NCBI RefSeq assembly: GCF_030161115.1
Contig: NZ_BSPQ01000015.1
Location: 1 to 64,000, forward strand
DNA from: Psychromonas marina
GTDB lineage: Bacteria; Pseudomonadota; Gammaproteobacteria; Enterobacterales; Psychromonadaceae
Direction of reading: 5' to 3'
Length of the DNA stretch: 64,000 nucleotides
Numbering within the stretch: position 1 is the stretch's first letter; every line of letters begins with the position of its first letter. A program made the translations under genes and the position numbers. Below the pieces are notes generated by a model. That model worked only from the letters and a program-made list of their open reading frames with translations, was not told the DNA's origin and ran no database searches. This document shows, piece after piece, positions 54,651 through 64,000 of this stretch.

Positions 54651-55502
54651 ATGAAACCGATTACAGAGTGGCATGACAAGGTGTATTTATCTGATGCCTG
54701 TAAAGAGCTGTTCCTTACTACGTCTGATATTCCTGAATTGCATCAGGAAGGTTTTTTTATGGCAGGTATAGCAGAGCTAAAAGAGGGTTATCATGTAGAG
54801 CGTAAAGGTGTTGATATACACACGTTACTGTTTACTTTAGAAGGTAGCGGCATTTTAACCACAGGGGATCGTGTCGAACTCATCAAACCTAATACGCTGT
54901 TAGTGCTTCCAGCTCATATCCCCTTTCGATTCGAACTGAACCCAGACGAAGATGATTGGAAAATGGTGTGGCTACTCCCTTTAGTCATCGAAAAATGGGA
55001 AAACCTAGCGGCATTAGGGCAAACAATTTTACCCTACCATCAATGCAAAAAAATATGGTCTCTCACCAATTTAATTCATGATGAGATTAACGGTAAAAGT
55101 ACCTTTCGCCACTTGCTTGTCAGTGAGCTCAAGGTGATGCTAAGTGGTGTAGAGTCAACGTCCACCCGTTCAGTATCACGCGTGCATACGCTATTTAATG
55201 ATATAGAAAGCCAATTGCACTTACCCTGGACAGTTAAAGAGATGGCAGCACAATGCTTTATTAGTGAAGAACAACTCAACCGAATAACAAAAAAACTTTA
55301 TGGTATGTCTCCCAGAAGCCGACTAATTGATTTACGTATGGAGAAAGCAGCGGATCTATTACGCCACCGAGAATGGACAATTTCAATGATTGCACAACGT
55401 TTAGGTTATAAAGATCCCTATAATTTCAGTCATCGTTTTAGAAAGAATTTTGGTTGCTCTCCAAGTCGTTACCGAAAAAATATCATTGCCGAACAAAAAT
55501 AA
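54651..55502 (+). CDS. AraC-family regulator with cupin-like N-terminal domain
   Basis: The 283-residue protein has a cupin-like sensor (~35-110; HTLLFTLEGSGILTTG, LLVLPAHIPFRFEL) and a C-terminal double HTH (~185-280; VKEMAAQCFISEEQLNRITKKLYG, ISMIAQRLGYKDPYNFSHRF). No ribosome site is visible before the ATG, so translation may be leaderless-like or start later. It is divergent from the MATE gene. The effector is probably a sugar, as in this branch of AraC proteins. It may also act on xynB nearby. Confidence 0.87.
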   Translation: MKPITEWHDKVYLSDACKELFLTTSDIPELHQEGFFMAGIAELKEGYHVERKGVDIHTLLFTLEGSGILTTGDRVELIKPNTLLVLPAHIPFRFELNPDEDDWKMVWLLPLVIEKWENLAALGQTILPYHQCKKIWSLTNLIHDEINGKSTFRHLLVSELKVMLSGVESTSTRSVSRVHTLFNDIESQLHLPWTVKEMAAQCFISEEQLNRITKKLYGMSPRSRLIDLRMEKAADLLRHREWTISMIAQRLGYKDPYNFSHRFRKNFGCSPSRYRKNIIAEQK

Positions 55503-55890
55503 TAAACACAGAAAATAATAGTAAGTACTCACTAAGAGCAAAAGTTTCGTATGATAAGCATACAATGCGCCAACATATATTTTTTGTCACATCTTTATCT
55601 AGTTTCAAGAGTATGGTTTCGCTCACAAAATCAGTAGATACCATCAACAGAAAGCACTTTTTTCAGCGTTAAAGCATGATTTAAACGTGATAGGCGTTAA
55701 TATTCTTTAAATTAATAAATTCGACTTTTAGAATCAGCGTTGGGCGCGATATCTTGCATCATAAAAGGATCACCATAAGCAGATAATGTTCTCTTTTTAG
55801 CTCCTTAGCTATAAGCCCCTCCCTATAAAAGCCTCTTAACTTTTTGCCTTGTTTACTACCGACAATCAGAATTAATGAGAAGTGATGAAC
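55503..55890 (+). promoter_or_regulatory. Gap upstream of xylR
   Basis: The 388 bases lie between the AraC-type gene and xylR, both plus strand. I see no clear terminator or palindrome and no gene; short open frames lack ribosome sites. The xylR promoter must be here. Confidence 0.35.
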
Positions 55891-57099
55891 ATGAAAAGAA
55901 ACTATCGTATTACATTGTTATTCAATGCCAACAAAGCTTACGACCGACAAATTATTAAAGGGATTGGAGAGTACCTGCAAGCAACACAATGTAATTGGGA
56001 TATTTTTTTCGAAGAGGATTTTTGTACTCACCTTGATAACATTCAAGAATGGGTTGGCGATGGTATTATTGCTGATTTGGATAATCCTGAAATAGAACAG
56101 TTATTATCTCGCTTAAACATTCCAGTGGTCGGTATTGGTAGCTCCTATGAAGATGAAAGCAAATACCCTGATATTCCTTATGTCGCGACTGATAACAGAA
56201 GCTTGATCAATACCGCCTTTGAGCATTTAAAGGACAAAGGGCTAGAAAATTTCGCTTTTTACGGTTTACCAGAAAGTCATTCGACGCGCTGGGCAAGCGA
56301 ACGAGAAAAAGTATTCAATCATATTATTGAAAGTGAAGATTACAACGGTTCTGTTTACCGTGGGCACCGTACCACACCCAAAACATGGCAATCAGATATG
56401 GGTTGTTTAGCAGAATGGTTAGAAAGTTTACCCACTCCGATTGGTATTATTGCAGTCACCGATGCACGTGCGCGTCATCTTCTTCAGCAATGCGAACACC
56501 TTAATTTAATGATACCGGATCAGGTTGCTATCATCGGTATCGATAACGAAGAGCTCACTAATTACCTGACCAATGTATCATTAAGTACTGTGGCACAAGG
56601 TTGTACAAAGATGGGCTATTCGGCAGCAAAAATACTGCATAAACAGCTATTAGCGTTAAGTAATACGGATAAACCAGCGGCACAACAAAAGTCTTTTGCA
56701 ACGCGAATTATTGTCCCTGCAGCAGAAGTATTTAGCCGTCAAAGCAGTGATTTTCAAGCAGTTAAAGACCCCTATGTCATTAAAGCGATGCACTACATTC
56801 GTAATAATGCCTTTAATGGGATTAAGGTTGAACAGGTATTAGATGCGTTGACTATTTCACGATCTAATTTGGAAACGCGTTTTAAAGAGGAGCGAGGACA
56901 TTCGGTGCATCAAGAGATTCACAGCTCAAAATTGAAACGTGCCTGTGAACTGCTCGCATCAACCAATATTCCAATTGCAGAGATTCCAACCCTGTGTGGT
57001 TATCCTTCATTGCAATATATGTATACAGTATTTAAAAAAGATATCAAAATCACCCCCAAAGAATACCGTATCAATCAAACGCTATCTTTAATCGAATAA
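55891..57099 (+). CDS. xylR: Xylose operon activator XylR
   Basis: I choose the ATG at 55891, eight bases after a GAGAAGTGA ribosome site; GTG 55882 and ATG 55885 are in frame. The product (402 residues) aligns by eye with E. coli XylR from the start (YRITLLFNANKAYDRQIIKGIGEYLQA, WDIFFEEDF). It has a LacI-like xylose-binding domain (~1-275; VAIIGIDNEELTNYLTNVSLSTV) and an AraC HTH domain (~295-395; SNLETRFKEERGHSVHQEI, IPTLCGYPSLQYMYTVFKK). It converges on xylFGH, which it should activate when xylose is bound. Confidence 0.95.
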   Translation: MKRNYRITLLFNANKAYDRQIIKGIGEYLQATQCNWDIFFEEDFCTHLDNIQEWVGDGIIADLDNPEIEQLLSRLNIPVVGIGSSYEDESKYPDIPYVATDNRSLINTAFEHLKDKGLENFAFYGLPESHSTRWASEREKVFNHIIESEDYNGSVYRGHRTTPKTWQSDMGCLAEWLESLPTPIGIIAVTDARARHLLQQCEHLNLMIPDQVAIIGIDNEELTNYLTNVSLSTVAQGCTKMGYSAAKILHKQLLALSNTDKPAAQQKSFATRIIVPAAEVFSRQSSDFQAVKDPYVIKAMHYIRNNAFNGIKVEQVLDALTISRSNLETRFKEERGHSVHQEIHSSKLKRACELLASTNIPIAEIPTLCGYPSLQYMYTVFKKDIKITPKEYRINQTLSLIE

Positions 57100-57118
57100 C
57101 CTCAAAAGCGCGTAAAAA

Positions 57119-57150
57119 AAAGAGGACTGAAGTTAACTTCAATCCTCTTA
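57119..57150. terminator. Bidirectional terminator between xylR and xylH
   Basis: AAGAGGACTGAAGTT and AACTTCAATCCTCTT (about 57120-57149) form a 15-bp stem with one G-U pair, preceded by an A run and followed by CACTTTT. It fits termination of both converging genes. Confidence 0.85.
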
Positions 57151-57185
57151 AGCACTTTTAACAAAAAAGGCTCATTCGCTACAGT

Positions 57186-58361
57186 TTATCGTTTTTGCTT
57201 AGTCGCACTATCCATCCATACCGCTAATAACAAAATGCCACCTTTAACAATGTATTGCCAAAAAGTCGGTACATCCATCATACTCATTCCGTTGTCGAGT
57301 GAGGCCATAATGAAAGCGCCCACGACGGCACCAAATACAATACCGACACCACCAGACATACTCGCACCACCGATCACACAGGCAGCAATGGCATCTAATT
57401 CGGCAATATTACCAGCAGAGGGTGAGCCGGCACCTAATCGAGAGATCAAAATCAGTGCCGCAATCGCCACTAAAAATCCATTCATCGCAAAGACGGCAAG
57501 CTTGTTTTTATCAACATTAATACCCGATAAACGCGCAGCATCTATGTTGCCACCAATCGCATAAATACGACGACCAAAACGTGTTTTCGATGCGATAAAG
57601 GTGCCTAATAAGGTAAATAAACACAATAAAAGTACAGGGGTAGGCACACCACGATAATCATTAAGCAGTAATATAAAAGACAGTATTGCAACGCCCAGTA
57701 ATACACTTTTAATTAACTTCGGTGTTGATGGTGCGACTTCAATATTATAACTTTTTTGTTTCAAATCATGCTTTTTCTGCCAACCAAAATAAGCGGCTAA
57801 ACCACCGATTCCAATCATTAAACTCACCATATTAGGCAGGTAGCTTTGGCCGATGATTGCTAGTTCACTTGACGTTGGTGCAACGGTTGTGCCGTCTGTA
57901 ATACCAATAAGTATGCCACGAAAGGCGAGCATGCCAGCAAGCGTCACGATAAATGAAGGTACTTTACGATAAGCAACCCACCAACCATTCCAAAGACCCA
58001 GTAATAAGCCAGCACCAAGCGTCAATACAATCGTTAACGGTAAAGGAAAACCAAACCATACGTCTAAAATTGCTGCACCACCGCCTAATAAGCCCATCAT
58101 AGAGCCAACCGACAGATCAATCTCGCCACTGATAATAACGAACACCATGCCGATCGCTAAAATACCGGTGATAGCGGTTTGTCGAAATAGATTAGAGATA
58201 TTACGTGGAGAGAGGTAGCTCCCCTCTGTCATAAAACTAAACAACAGCATAATAAAGATGATCGCCACCACCATCACCAATAGCTTTAGGTTCATATTCT
58301 TTAAGCGTCCAACTAATGTCGGTACCGGTTTTTTTTCTAACTCACTTGTTTGTTCAATCAT
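57186..58361 (-). CDS. xylH: Xylose ABC transporter permease XylH
   Basis: The 391-residue protein has about ten membrane segments and the [38 protein letters not shown] and [19 protein letters not shown] motifs of the XylH/RbsC permease family, with close overall similarity to E. coli XylH. Its start overlaps the xylG stop by four bases. It forms the membrane channel for D-xylose import. Confidence 0.95.
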   Translation of the reverse strand: MIEQTSELEKKPVPTLVGRLKNMNLKLLVMVVAIIFIMLLFSFMTEGSYLSPRNISNLFRQTAITGILAIGMVFVIISGEIDLSVGSMMGLLGGGAAILDVWFGFPLPLTIVLTLGAGLLLGLWNGWWVAYRKVPSFIVTLAGMLAFRGILIGITDGTTVAPTSSELAIIGQSYLPNMVSLMIGIGGLAAYFGWQKKHDLKQKSYNIEVAPSTPKLIKSVLLGVAILSFILLLNDYRGVPTPVLLLCLFTLLGTFIASKTRFGRRIYAIGGNIDAARLSGINVDKNKLAVFAMNGFLVAIAALILISRLGAGSPSAGNIAELDAIAACVIGGASMSGGVGIVFGAVVGAFIMASLDNGMSMMDVPTFWQYIVKGGILLLAVWMDSATKQKR

Positions 58362-59881
58362 GCTGGGACTCCTTCAGCTAATGCACAATCCATTATCATC
58401 TCTTGGGTTAAATTCTGATTGGGTAAGTTACCCATGATATTGCCTTCATGCATCACTAACACGCGGTCACTAATCCCCAATACTTCAGGTAATTCAGAAG
58501 AAACCATAATGATGCTGATACCATTTTTAACCAGCTGGAACATCAATTTATATATTTCATACTTTGCGCCAACATCAATGCCGCGGGTTGGCTCATCGAG
58601 AATCAGTACCTTTGGATTAATCATTAAAAAACGCGCTAAAATTGCTTTTTGTTGATTACCACCTGATAAACTGGCAATTGAAATATCTGGGTTAGGTGTT
58701 TTGACCGTCAATTTTTTAATCGACTTGGCAATATCACTCGACTCTCGTACATTGTCCATGACGCCAAACTGGCAGAATTGATCAATCGCCGATAATGAAA
58801 TATTTTGACCTACCGCCATAATAGGTATGATGCCATTCTTTTTACGATCCTCTGGGACCATCGCAATACCAAGGTTTAATGCATCTCGGCTATTTTTTAT
58901 GCTTTGAGGTTGACCGTTTAAACGAATTTCACCATGGTATTTACCTTGATAACAACCGTATAAACATTCCATTAACTCTGTTCGTCCAGCGCCGACTAGC
59001 CCTGATATACCTAATATTTCTCCTTTTCTCAGGTTAAAACTGGCGTTATTTACTTTCTTAATTTGGCTATTCGCTTTATCCCATGCATTGACGTTTTTCA
59101 TTTCTAGAATCACATCACCAATCTCATGATCTTCACGTGGGAAAAGTTGCTTCATTTCTCGCCCGACCATCATCGTAATAATGTCATCTGTGCTCATCAC
59201 ATCTGCCGCACGAGTACCAATATGTTTACCATCTCGAATAATGCAAATATGGTCAGAAATCGCTTTTACTTCACTTAATTTATGAGAGATATAAATACAA
59301 CTAACACCGCTTGCACGTAAGGCCTCCACTAATTTCAACAGTATTTCTGTTTCAGATTCAGTCAACGGTGCTGTTGGTTCATCTAATACCAATAACTTGG
59401 CATTTTTCGATAATGCCTTAGCTATTTCGACCAATTGTTGCTGTCCAACACCTAAGTCACCAACCAAAGTATTAGGAGAAACAGAGAGATTTACCTTCTC
59501 TAATAACAGCTTTGCTTCATAGTGCATCAATGCATAATTCATCACACCGTATTGGCATAACTCCGCCCCAAGAAAAAGGTTTTCTAACACGCTTAACTCT
59601 TTCACTAAGGTGAGCTCTTGGTGAATAATCGCAATACCTAATGCCTCGGTGTCTGCGATATTTTTAGGGTGGATAACCTGCCCTTTATAAATAATTTCTC
59701 CTTCATAATCGCCAGAAGGATAGATGCCACACAATACCTTCATCAAGGTCGATTTTCCTGAACCATTTTCACCGCATAACGATAAAACTTCCCCCTCTTC
59801 TAAGCTAATACTGACACCGTCTAACGCTCTTACTGAGCCAAAACATTTAACAATTTGGCGCATTTCTAATAATTTTGTCAT
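58358..59881 (-). CDS. xylG: Xylose ABC transporter ATPase XylG
   Basis: The start ATG at 59881 is chosen because a GGGGGG ribosome site lies eight bases before it; ATG 59887 is too close to that site. The 507-residue protein has two ATPase domains: the first with [14 protein letters not shown] and [15 protein letters not shown], the second with [14 protein letters not shown] and [15 protein letters not shown], as usual for sugar importers of the CUT2 class. It powers xylose uptake with XylF and XylH. A hairpin in the gap before it probably lowers its level relative to xylF. Confidence 0.95.
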   Translation of the reverse strand: MTKLLEMRQIVKCFGSVRALDGVSISLEEGEVLSLCGENGSGKSTLMKVLCGIYPSGDYEGEIIYKGQVIHPKNIADTEALGIAIIHQELTLVKELSVLENLFLGAELCQYGVMNYALMHYEAKLLLEKVNLSVSPNTLVGDLGVGQQQLVEIAKALSKNAKLLVLDEPTAPLTESETEILLKLVEALRASGVSCIYISHKLSEVKAISDHICIIRDGKHIGTRAADVMSTDDIITMMVGREMKQLFPREDHEIGDVILEMKNVNAWDKANSQIKKVNNASFNLRKGEILGISGLVGAGRTELMECLYGCYQGKYHGEIRLNGQPQSIKNSRDALNLGIAMVPEDRKKNGIIPIMAVGQNISLSAIDQFCQFGVMDNVRESSDIAKSIKKLTVKTPNPDISIASLSGGNQQKAILARFLMINPKVLILDEPTRGIDVGAKYEIYKLMFQLVKNGISIIMVSSELPEVLGISDRVLVMHEGNIMGNLPNQNLTQEMIMDCALAEGVPA

Positions 59882-59902
59882 TGCCATTCCCCCCGAAAAG
59901 AA

Positions 59903-59924
59903 ACTCCAAGGCGAACCTTGGAGT
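59903..59924 (-). promoter_or_regulatory. Intercistronic hairpin between xylF and xylG
   Basis: ACTCCAAGG (59903-59911), tetraloop CGAA (TTCG on the minus strand), CCTTGGAGT (59916-59924) form a perfect 9-bp stem with an extra-stable UUCG loop in the transcript. It fits the role of protecting the xylF 3' end and reducing read-through to xylGH. Confidence 0.75.
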
Positions 59925-59932
59925 AACATCCT

Positions 59933-60928
59933 TTAATTTTGGTAGATATCTTTTTCAGAATGGAATTTATCGGCAATGATCGTTTCTTTAATATTACTAG
60001 CATCAACTGAAATAGGATCTAACAACCATGCTGGAACATCTTTACTACCGTTATTTAACGATGAATTACTTTTTGGCATTTTACCGTTACCAAGGTCTAC
60101 GGCAATTTCAGCAGCACGAGTAGCTAATGCTGTAATCGGTTTATAAACAGTCATGGTTTGTGTACCAGCAACGATACGACGCACCGCTGCTAAGTCTGCA
60201 TCTTGACCAGAAATAAGGACTTTTCCTGTTAAACCTTGTGCTTCAAGGGCTTGAATTGCTCCCCCAGCTGTTGAGTCATTCGAGGCAACAACAACATCAA
60301 TCATATTGTTATTAGCCGTTAACCCATTTTCCATAATTTTTAATGCATTTTCAGCTAACCAACCATCAACCCATTGGTCACCAACAATTTTAATATCACC
60401 ACTGTCAATCTTTGGTTGTAAAATGTTCATTTGCCCTTTACGGAATAACTTCGCATTATTATCAGTAGGTGCACCGCCCATTAAGAAATAATTACCCGTC
60501 GGTTTAGCAGCCAACATCGCTTCACCCTGCATTTCACCTACTTTTTCATTATCAAATGACAGATAAAAATCGATATCTGAATTAACAATCAGACGGTCAT
60601 AGGCAAGTACCTTGATACCATCTCGTTTCGCTTCTGCAATGACATTACTTAATACTTGGCCATTAAAAGGGATAATAACCAGTACATCGACACCACGTGT
60701 GATCATGTTTTCAATTTGTGCAATTTGTGTTTGTTCATTACTATTTGAAGACTGAACAAATACCTTAGCACCTAGAGATTCTGCTTTTTCAACAAAAATA
60801 TCCCTGTCTTTTTGCCAACGTTCCAATCGTAAATCATCAATCGCTAAGCCGATTTTAACTGTGCTTGCAAATGCAGAACTGGAAAGGCCGATAAATATAG
60901 TACACATTAAAATTATGATTTTTTTCAT
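59933..60928 (-). CDS. xylF: Periplasmic D-xylose-binding protein XylF
   Basis: The 331-residue protein has a signal peptide ending SSAFA and the XylF pattern VKIGLAIDDLRLERWQKDRD, NSNEQTQIAQIENMITRGVDVLVIIPFN, AYDRLI, SGQDADLAAVRRIVAGTQTMTVYKP. It binds xylose in the periplasm and delivers it to XylGH. An AGGGAAA ribosome site precedes the ATG. It is the first gene of xylFGH. Confidence 0.96.
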   Translation of the reverse strand: MKKIIILMCTIFIGLSSSAFASTVKIGLAIDDLRLERWQKDRDIFVEKAESLGAKVFVQSSNSNEQTQIAQIENMITRGVDVLVIIPFNGQVLSNVIAEAKRDGIKVLAYDRLIVNSDIDFYLSFDNEKVGEMQGEAMLAAKPTGNYFLMGGAPTDNNAKLFRKGQMNILQPKIDSGDIKIVGDQWVDGWLAENALKIMENGLTANNNMIDVVVASNDSTAGGAIQALEAQGLTGKVLISGQDADLAAVRRIVAGTQTMTVYKPITALATRAAEIAVDLGNGKMPKSNSSLNNGSKDVPAWLLDPISVDASNIKETIIADKFHSEKDIYQN

Positions 60929-61642
60929 TATATTTCCCTATTTCATGGTTATTAATTAATCTAAAATTATTTGTTAGATCACCCTAGAAGTGCTAACTGA
61001 GCAAACAATAATCCAAAATAATTGATTAATCTGTTGTCACAAGTAACATCCTGTTTACGTTTTTTTGTTTTTATTTTCAACTGTGGTGGAGTTCAAATAA
61101 TAATCAAATACAGATTTTTAAAATGATTCCACGCCACAGAAGCATTAAAATAAAATAATAAATAGGAGAAACAAGACGCGTAACGGTTTGTTATAAAAGA
61201 GGTATACAAGAACGTCAAAAAAGCAAGAATAAATACAAATTAACTATTGTGCTCAAGTAAACAAAGGCGTTCTGTTGACCGTTTTAATACTGCTAACGCC
61301 TCACAGAATTGAATACCTGCCACTACGATTTAAAGCACCAACATTTAACATTAAATCAACATGTTAATGTTAAATATTGATACTTACTAGATAATAAAAA
61401 AGGAACCAATAAGCCATAAATTAAGTAATTTATTGGTGGATTTACTATTTTTAGCAATAAAATTTGAAATTTAGTTTTAACTTATTTAAGTAAAACACAG
61501 TGAAGTGACATTGTTCACACTTAATTAGGCAGGGAAATATAAAAGAGTATTCAGAGCAGATAACGAAAAACAATAATGAGAAATGTTGGCTGCAAAGCAA
61601 TAAACAATAAACGCATTGCTTATTGCTTTGCAGCCAACGTCA
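60929..61642. other. Long gap upstream of xylF with two inverted repeats
   Basis: The 714 bases hold the xylFGH promoter and the 3' region of the minus-strand regulator gene at 61643. AT-rich arms ATTTAACATTAA (61343-61354) and TTAATGTTAAAT (61364-61375) form one hairpin; a 19-bp perfect hairpin lies at 61585-61638. Xylose operator sites are expected near 60960-61140 but I could not define them. No gene is seen. Confidence 0.5.
61585..61638 (-). terminator. Perfect 19-bp inverted repeat after XylR-type gene
   Basis: Arms at 61585-61603 (GTTGGCTGCAAAGCAATAA) and 61620-61638 are exactly complementary with a 16-base spacer. It starts 4 bases past the stop of the gene at 61643, so it is placed as its terminator, but no U run follows on the minus strand and the stem is longer than usual. 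Confidence 0.6.
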
Positions 61643-62740
61643 TTAAACTAGATCACTACTATTTCGATATTCACAAGGCGTGTAATCAAATTGCTTTCTA
61701 TACACTTGGTACAGGTAACTTTGATTTGGGTAGCCACATTGTAGGGCGATACATTCGATAGAGTCGCTACTAGTTCTGAGCAGTTTTTTCGATTTCTTAA
61801 GTCGTAAATTAGATAAATATTGATGCACTGTCATACCTTTACTGGCAATAAAACGGTTATCCAGTGTTTTACGAGAGACTCTACAAAAATCGATCACTTG
61901 ATGAACATTCACATTAAGGTGAAAATTATTATGTAAGAAATAAAGTGCTTTATTAACAATATCATCTTGGTTATCGTCTACCGTCGTAGATTTACCATTC
62001 ATTAAGTTTATCGGTTGATATTTTTCATGTAAAACTCTTTTAAAGCGCTCTGCTTTAAATAATACTTCAACAGCACGTTGTCCAAGTTGGTATGGGTCGA
62101 TATTAATAGAGCTTAATGGCATAGGAGAAAGCGAGCGTTCTGCATCATCGTAATCAGTACCAATAATCGAGACTTGATTAGGTACCGATATATTTTTTGC
62201 TAGGCAAAAGTTGACCAATTTCATTGCACCACGATCCGTAGCACAATAGACCCCAAAAGGAAATGGACGTGATTCTATCGATTTTTTCACATCGCTAAAA
62301 TAATTTAACCCAAGTAACTCAGCATGTTTTTTAAAGCATTGCTTACGTTCACTAGCCCAACCCGTATTTGCTTCACTTGGGTCCATGTAAAAACCCACAT
62401 TAGGAATATCATTTTGGATAAATTGCCCTAATGCCAAACATGCAAACTGTTCATTATCGTTAACTAGAGTGGAGACAGACTCAGGGGCATGCTCAATTTT
62501 ATAACTTGAGTAAACAAGGACATTGCTCTTTAAGCGCGGAATAACACGATGGCGATCAGGTTTATCAAAATCAGCAATCACATAATCCCAATCTTGAGAC
62601 AAAATATCATCTGCATTTTCAATTGAGTCGATATGGATAGAGAGCTTAAGCTGAGATTCATCGACTTTTGCCTTGATCCCCTTCAGCACTTCTCTGTCGT
62701 AATAAAACATAGTGTCGATTAATAATAGTAATTTAGCCAC
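61643..62740 (-). CDS. XylR-type AraC regulator with sugar-binding domain (paralogue 2)
   Basis: The 365-residue protein is a clear paralogue of the regulator at 40925-42022 from the first residues (KLLLLIDTMFYYDREVLKGIK) to the HTH (RKTLDNRFIASKGMTVHQYL, ALQCGYPNQSYLYQVYRKQF). A LacI-like ligand domain (1-260) and AraC double HTH (~265-365) are complete. It lies 84 bases downstream of an ABC ATPase gene on the same strand. The two copies stand at opposite ends of the xylan locus and may respond to different sugars such as xylose and xylobiose. Confidence 0.9.
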   Translation of the reverse strand: MAKLLLLIDTMFYYDREVLKGIKAKVDESQLKLSIHIDSIENADDILSQDWDYVIADFDKPDRHRVIPRLKSNVLVYSSYKIEHAPESVSTLVNDNEQFACLALGQFIQNDIPNVGFYMDPSEANTGWASERKQCFKKHAELLGLNYFSDVKKSIESRPFPFGVYCATDRGAMKLVNFCLAKNISVPNQVSIIGTDYDDAERSLSPMPLSSINIDPYQLGQRAVEVLFKAERFKRVLHEKYQPINLMNGKSTTVDDNQDDIVNKALYFLHNNFHLNVNVHQVIDFCRVSRKTLDNRFIASKGMTVHQYLSNLRLKKSKKLLRTSSDSIECIALQCGYPNQSYLYQVYRKQFDYTPCEYRNSSDLV

Positions 62741-62778
62741 GTCACTCCCTGCCTCTGATTTAAAGATAAAAATAAGAA

Positions 62779-62806
62779 AAGATAAAGCGACCTAATGCCT
62801 TATCTT
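62779..62806 (-). terminator. Weak hairpin between ABC ATPase and regulator genes
   Basis: AAGATAA (62779-62785) pairs with TTATCTT (62800-62806); on the minus strand it is followed by TTCTTATTTTT. The short AT-rich stem suggests weak termination, so the regulator may be partly co-transcribed with the ATPase gene. Confidence 0.4.
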
Positions 62807-62824
62807 AACCCTAAGTCGCCGCGA

Positions 62825-63913
62825 TTATGCGGCGATGACAGTACCTGTTTCTAAATCGAAAACATGTACTTGCTGCTTATCAATATACAGGTCAATGATC
62901 TGTCCCTCTTCAATAATATCTGAAGAGGCCGTTTCAACCATAAAGGTATGCTCACCAATTTTTGTCTCTAGGTGTATCGTGGACCCCAGTAGCTCACAAG
63001 TTTCAACCTTTGCTTTAAGTGCATAAGGATGCTCAAGCAGGTCAAAAGACAAGTGAATATCACTTGGACGAATACCAATAAGGACATTTTGATCAACAGT
63101 AACAGCAACTTCTTTAACAGGTAAAGGAAGATTTTGTCCTGCAAGTTCAACATGTAAACCCTGCACGTCTTTAATCGTCCCTTCCATCAAGTTCATCGTT
63201 GGGCTACCAATAAAACCAGCAACAAATTCATTAGCAGGACGGTGATAAATTTCAGCGGGAGTGCCAACTTGCTCAATAACACCATCTCGTAAAATGACAA
63301 TGCGATCTGCCAAGGTCATCGCTTCAACTTGATCATGTGTTACATAGATGGTCGTTTTCTTTAATTTATTGTGTAATAGCTTAATCTCACTACGCATTGA
63401 ATTACGCAACTTGGCATCAAGATTAGAAAGCGGTTCATCAAATAGGAATACTTCTGGTGTACGAACCATTGCTCGCCCCATTGCAACACGCTGTCTTTGA
63501 CCACCAGATAATGCACCAGGCTTACGCTTTAATAATGGTGTCAATTGTAACATATCTGTAATCGGTCTAATTTTTTCTTGAATCTGTTGTTTATTTAATC
63601 CCGCTAACTTCAATGTAAATGCAATATTATCGTATACCGTCATGTATGGATATAGTGCATAGCTCTGAAAAACCATCGCGATATTTCGCTCTTTTGGCTC
63701 AACATCATTGACAATTTTACCATCAATTAACAGTTCGCCTGATGTGATCTCTTCTAACCCTGCAAGCATTCTTAATGTCGTTGATTTACCACAACCAGAG
63801 GGACCAAGAAAGACAATGAATTCACCATCTTCTATCTTTAAATTGAAGTTTTTAACGACCTGCGCATTACCTGGATAGGTTTTATCTATATTTTTAAATT
63901 CTACTGAAGCCAT
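62825..63913 (-). CDS. MalK/UgpC/MsmX-type sugar ABC transporter ATPase
   Basis: The 362-residue protein has an ATPase domain (~1-235) with GPSGCGKSTTLRML, Q-loop MVFQSYALYP, signature LSGGQRQRVAMGRAM, Walker B VFLFDEPLSNLDA and switch VTHDQ, then the C-terminal TOBE regulatory domain (VLIGIRPSDIHL). This is the CUT1 class that energises oligosaccharide importers. An AGGTAGAGA ribosome site precedes the ATG. No permease gene lies within the window; they may follow to the right or the ATPase may serve several importers. Confidence 0.92.
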   Translation of the reverse strand: MASVEFKNIDKTYPGNAQVVKNFNLKIEDGEFIVFLGPSGCGKSTTLRMLAGLEEITSGELLIDGKIVNDVEPKERNIAMVFQSYALYPYMTVYDNIAFTLKLAGLNKQQIQEKIRPITDMLQLTPLLKRKPGALSGGQRQRVAMGRAMVRTPEVFLFDEPLSNLDAKLRNSMRSEIKLLHNKLKKTTIYVTHDQVEAMTLADRIVILRDGVIEQVGTPAEIYHRPANEFVAGFIGSPTMNLMEGTIKDVQGLHVELAGQNLPLPVKEVAVTVDQNVLIGIRPSDIHLSFDLLEHPYALKAKVETCELLGSTIHLETKIGEHTFMVETASSDIIEEGQIIDLYIDKQQVHVFDLETGTVIAA

Positions 63914-64000
63914 TGTTATCTCTACCTTATTTTTCTGTATGTCATTAATACGGTGTAATTAAAAACTGACGAATGTTCATTAAATATTGCTCTAGGTTCA
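63914..64000. other. Upstream region of ABC ATPase gene at window edge
   Basis: Only the ribosome-binding site of the ATPase gene is recognisable. The remaining bases to the edge hold no gene. Confidence 0.4.

Overview
The window reads as chromosomal DNA of an AT-rich marine gammaproteobacterium. A Psychromonas-like member of the Alteromonadales/Vibrionales side is my best guess. The reasons are the low GC, the many hybrid histidine kinases, the H-NOX sensor, the giant type I-secreted adhesin, the E. coli-like xylose genes and a NutA-like lipoprotein nucleotidase. This is inference from gene content only. I saw no rRNA, tRNA, CRISPR array, phage or insertion sequence.

Region 1 (1-20449) is a surface adhesion and signalling block. 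A large Cadherin-like/EF-hand adhesin runs off the left edge on the minus strand. Facing it is a tightly packed plus-strand operon: a stand-alone Hpt protein, an HlyD-type adaptor, a membrane pseudo-hybrid kinase with an intact receiver, a TolC-type outer membrane protein and two different ABC exporter subunits. Both ABC subunits have degenerate nucleotide-binding domains. They are followed by a membrane hybrid kinase, an H-NOX heme nitric-oxide sensor and a soluble hybrid kinase. A convergent minus-strand operon then encodes a sugar-type binding lipoprotein, a hybrid kinase and a response regulator with an active-looking GGDEF domain. The block has no DNA-binding output protein, so the likely output is cyclic-di-GMP and control of adhesin export.

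Region 2 (20450-37504) is mixed. It holds a small orphan gene, a GH1 6-phospho-beta-glucosidase, a TonB-dependent receptor behind a Fur-box-like site, and a second binding-protein plus hybrid-kinase pair. The binding protein of that pair has an 11-G tract at its start. A TolC/HlyD/ABC-2/ABC-2 export operon without an ATPase and a 5'-nucleotidase lipoprotein follow.

Region 3 (37505-64000) is a xylan and xylose utilisation locus. Two tandem GH10 lipoprotein xylanases, each with two CBM9-like domains, cut xylan at the cell surface. A GPH-family symporter imports the oligosaccharides. Cytoplasmic GH43 and GH3 enzymes hydrolyse them. xylFGH takes up free xylose. Regulators are a true XylR next to xylFGH, two paralogous XylR-type proteins at the two ends of the locus, another AraC-type protein beside a MATE exporter, and a DgoR-like GntR protein. 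The two xylanase promoters carry the same spaced set of motifs (CRP-like half site, GGGAAAATA box, CATAGTGAA), and the symporter/regulator intergenic region carries two of the three. A MsmX/UgpC-type ABC ATPase ends the window. Many intrinsic terminators and several sharp palindromes mark transcription-unit borders.
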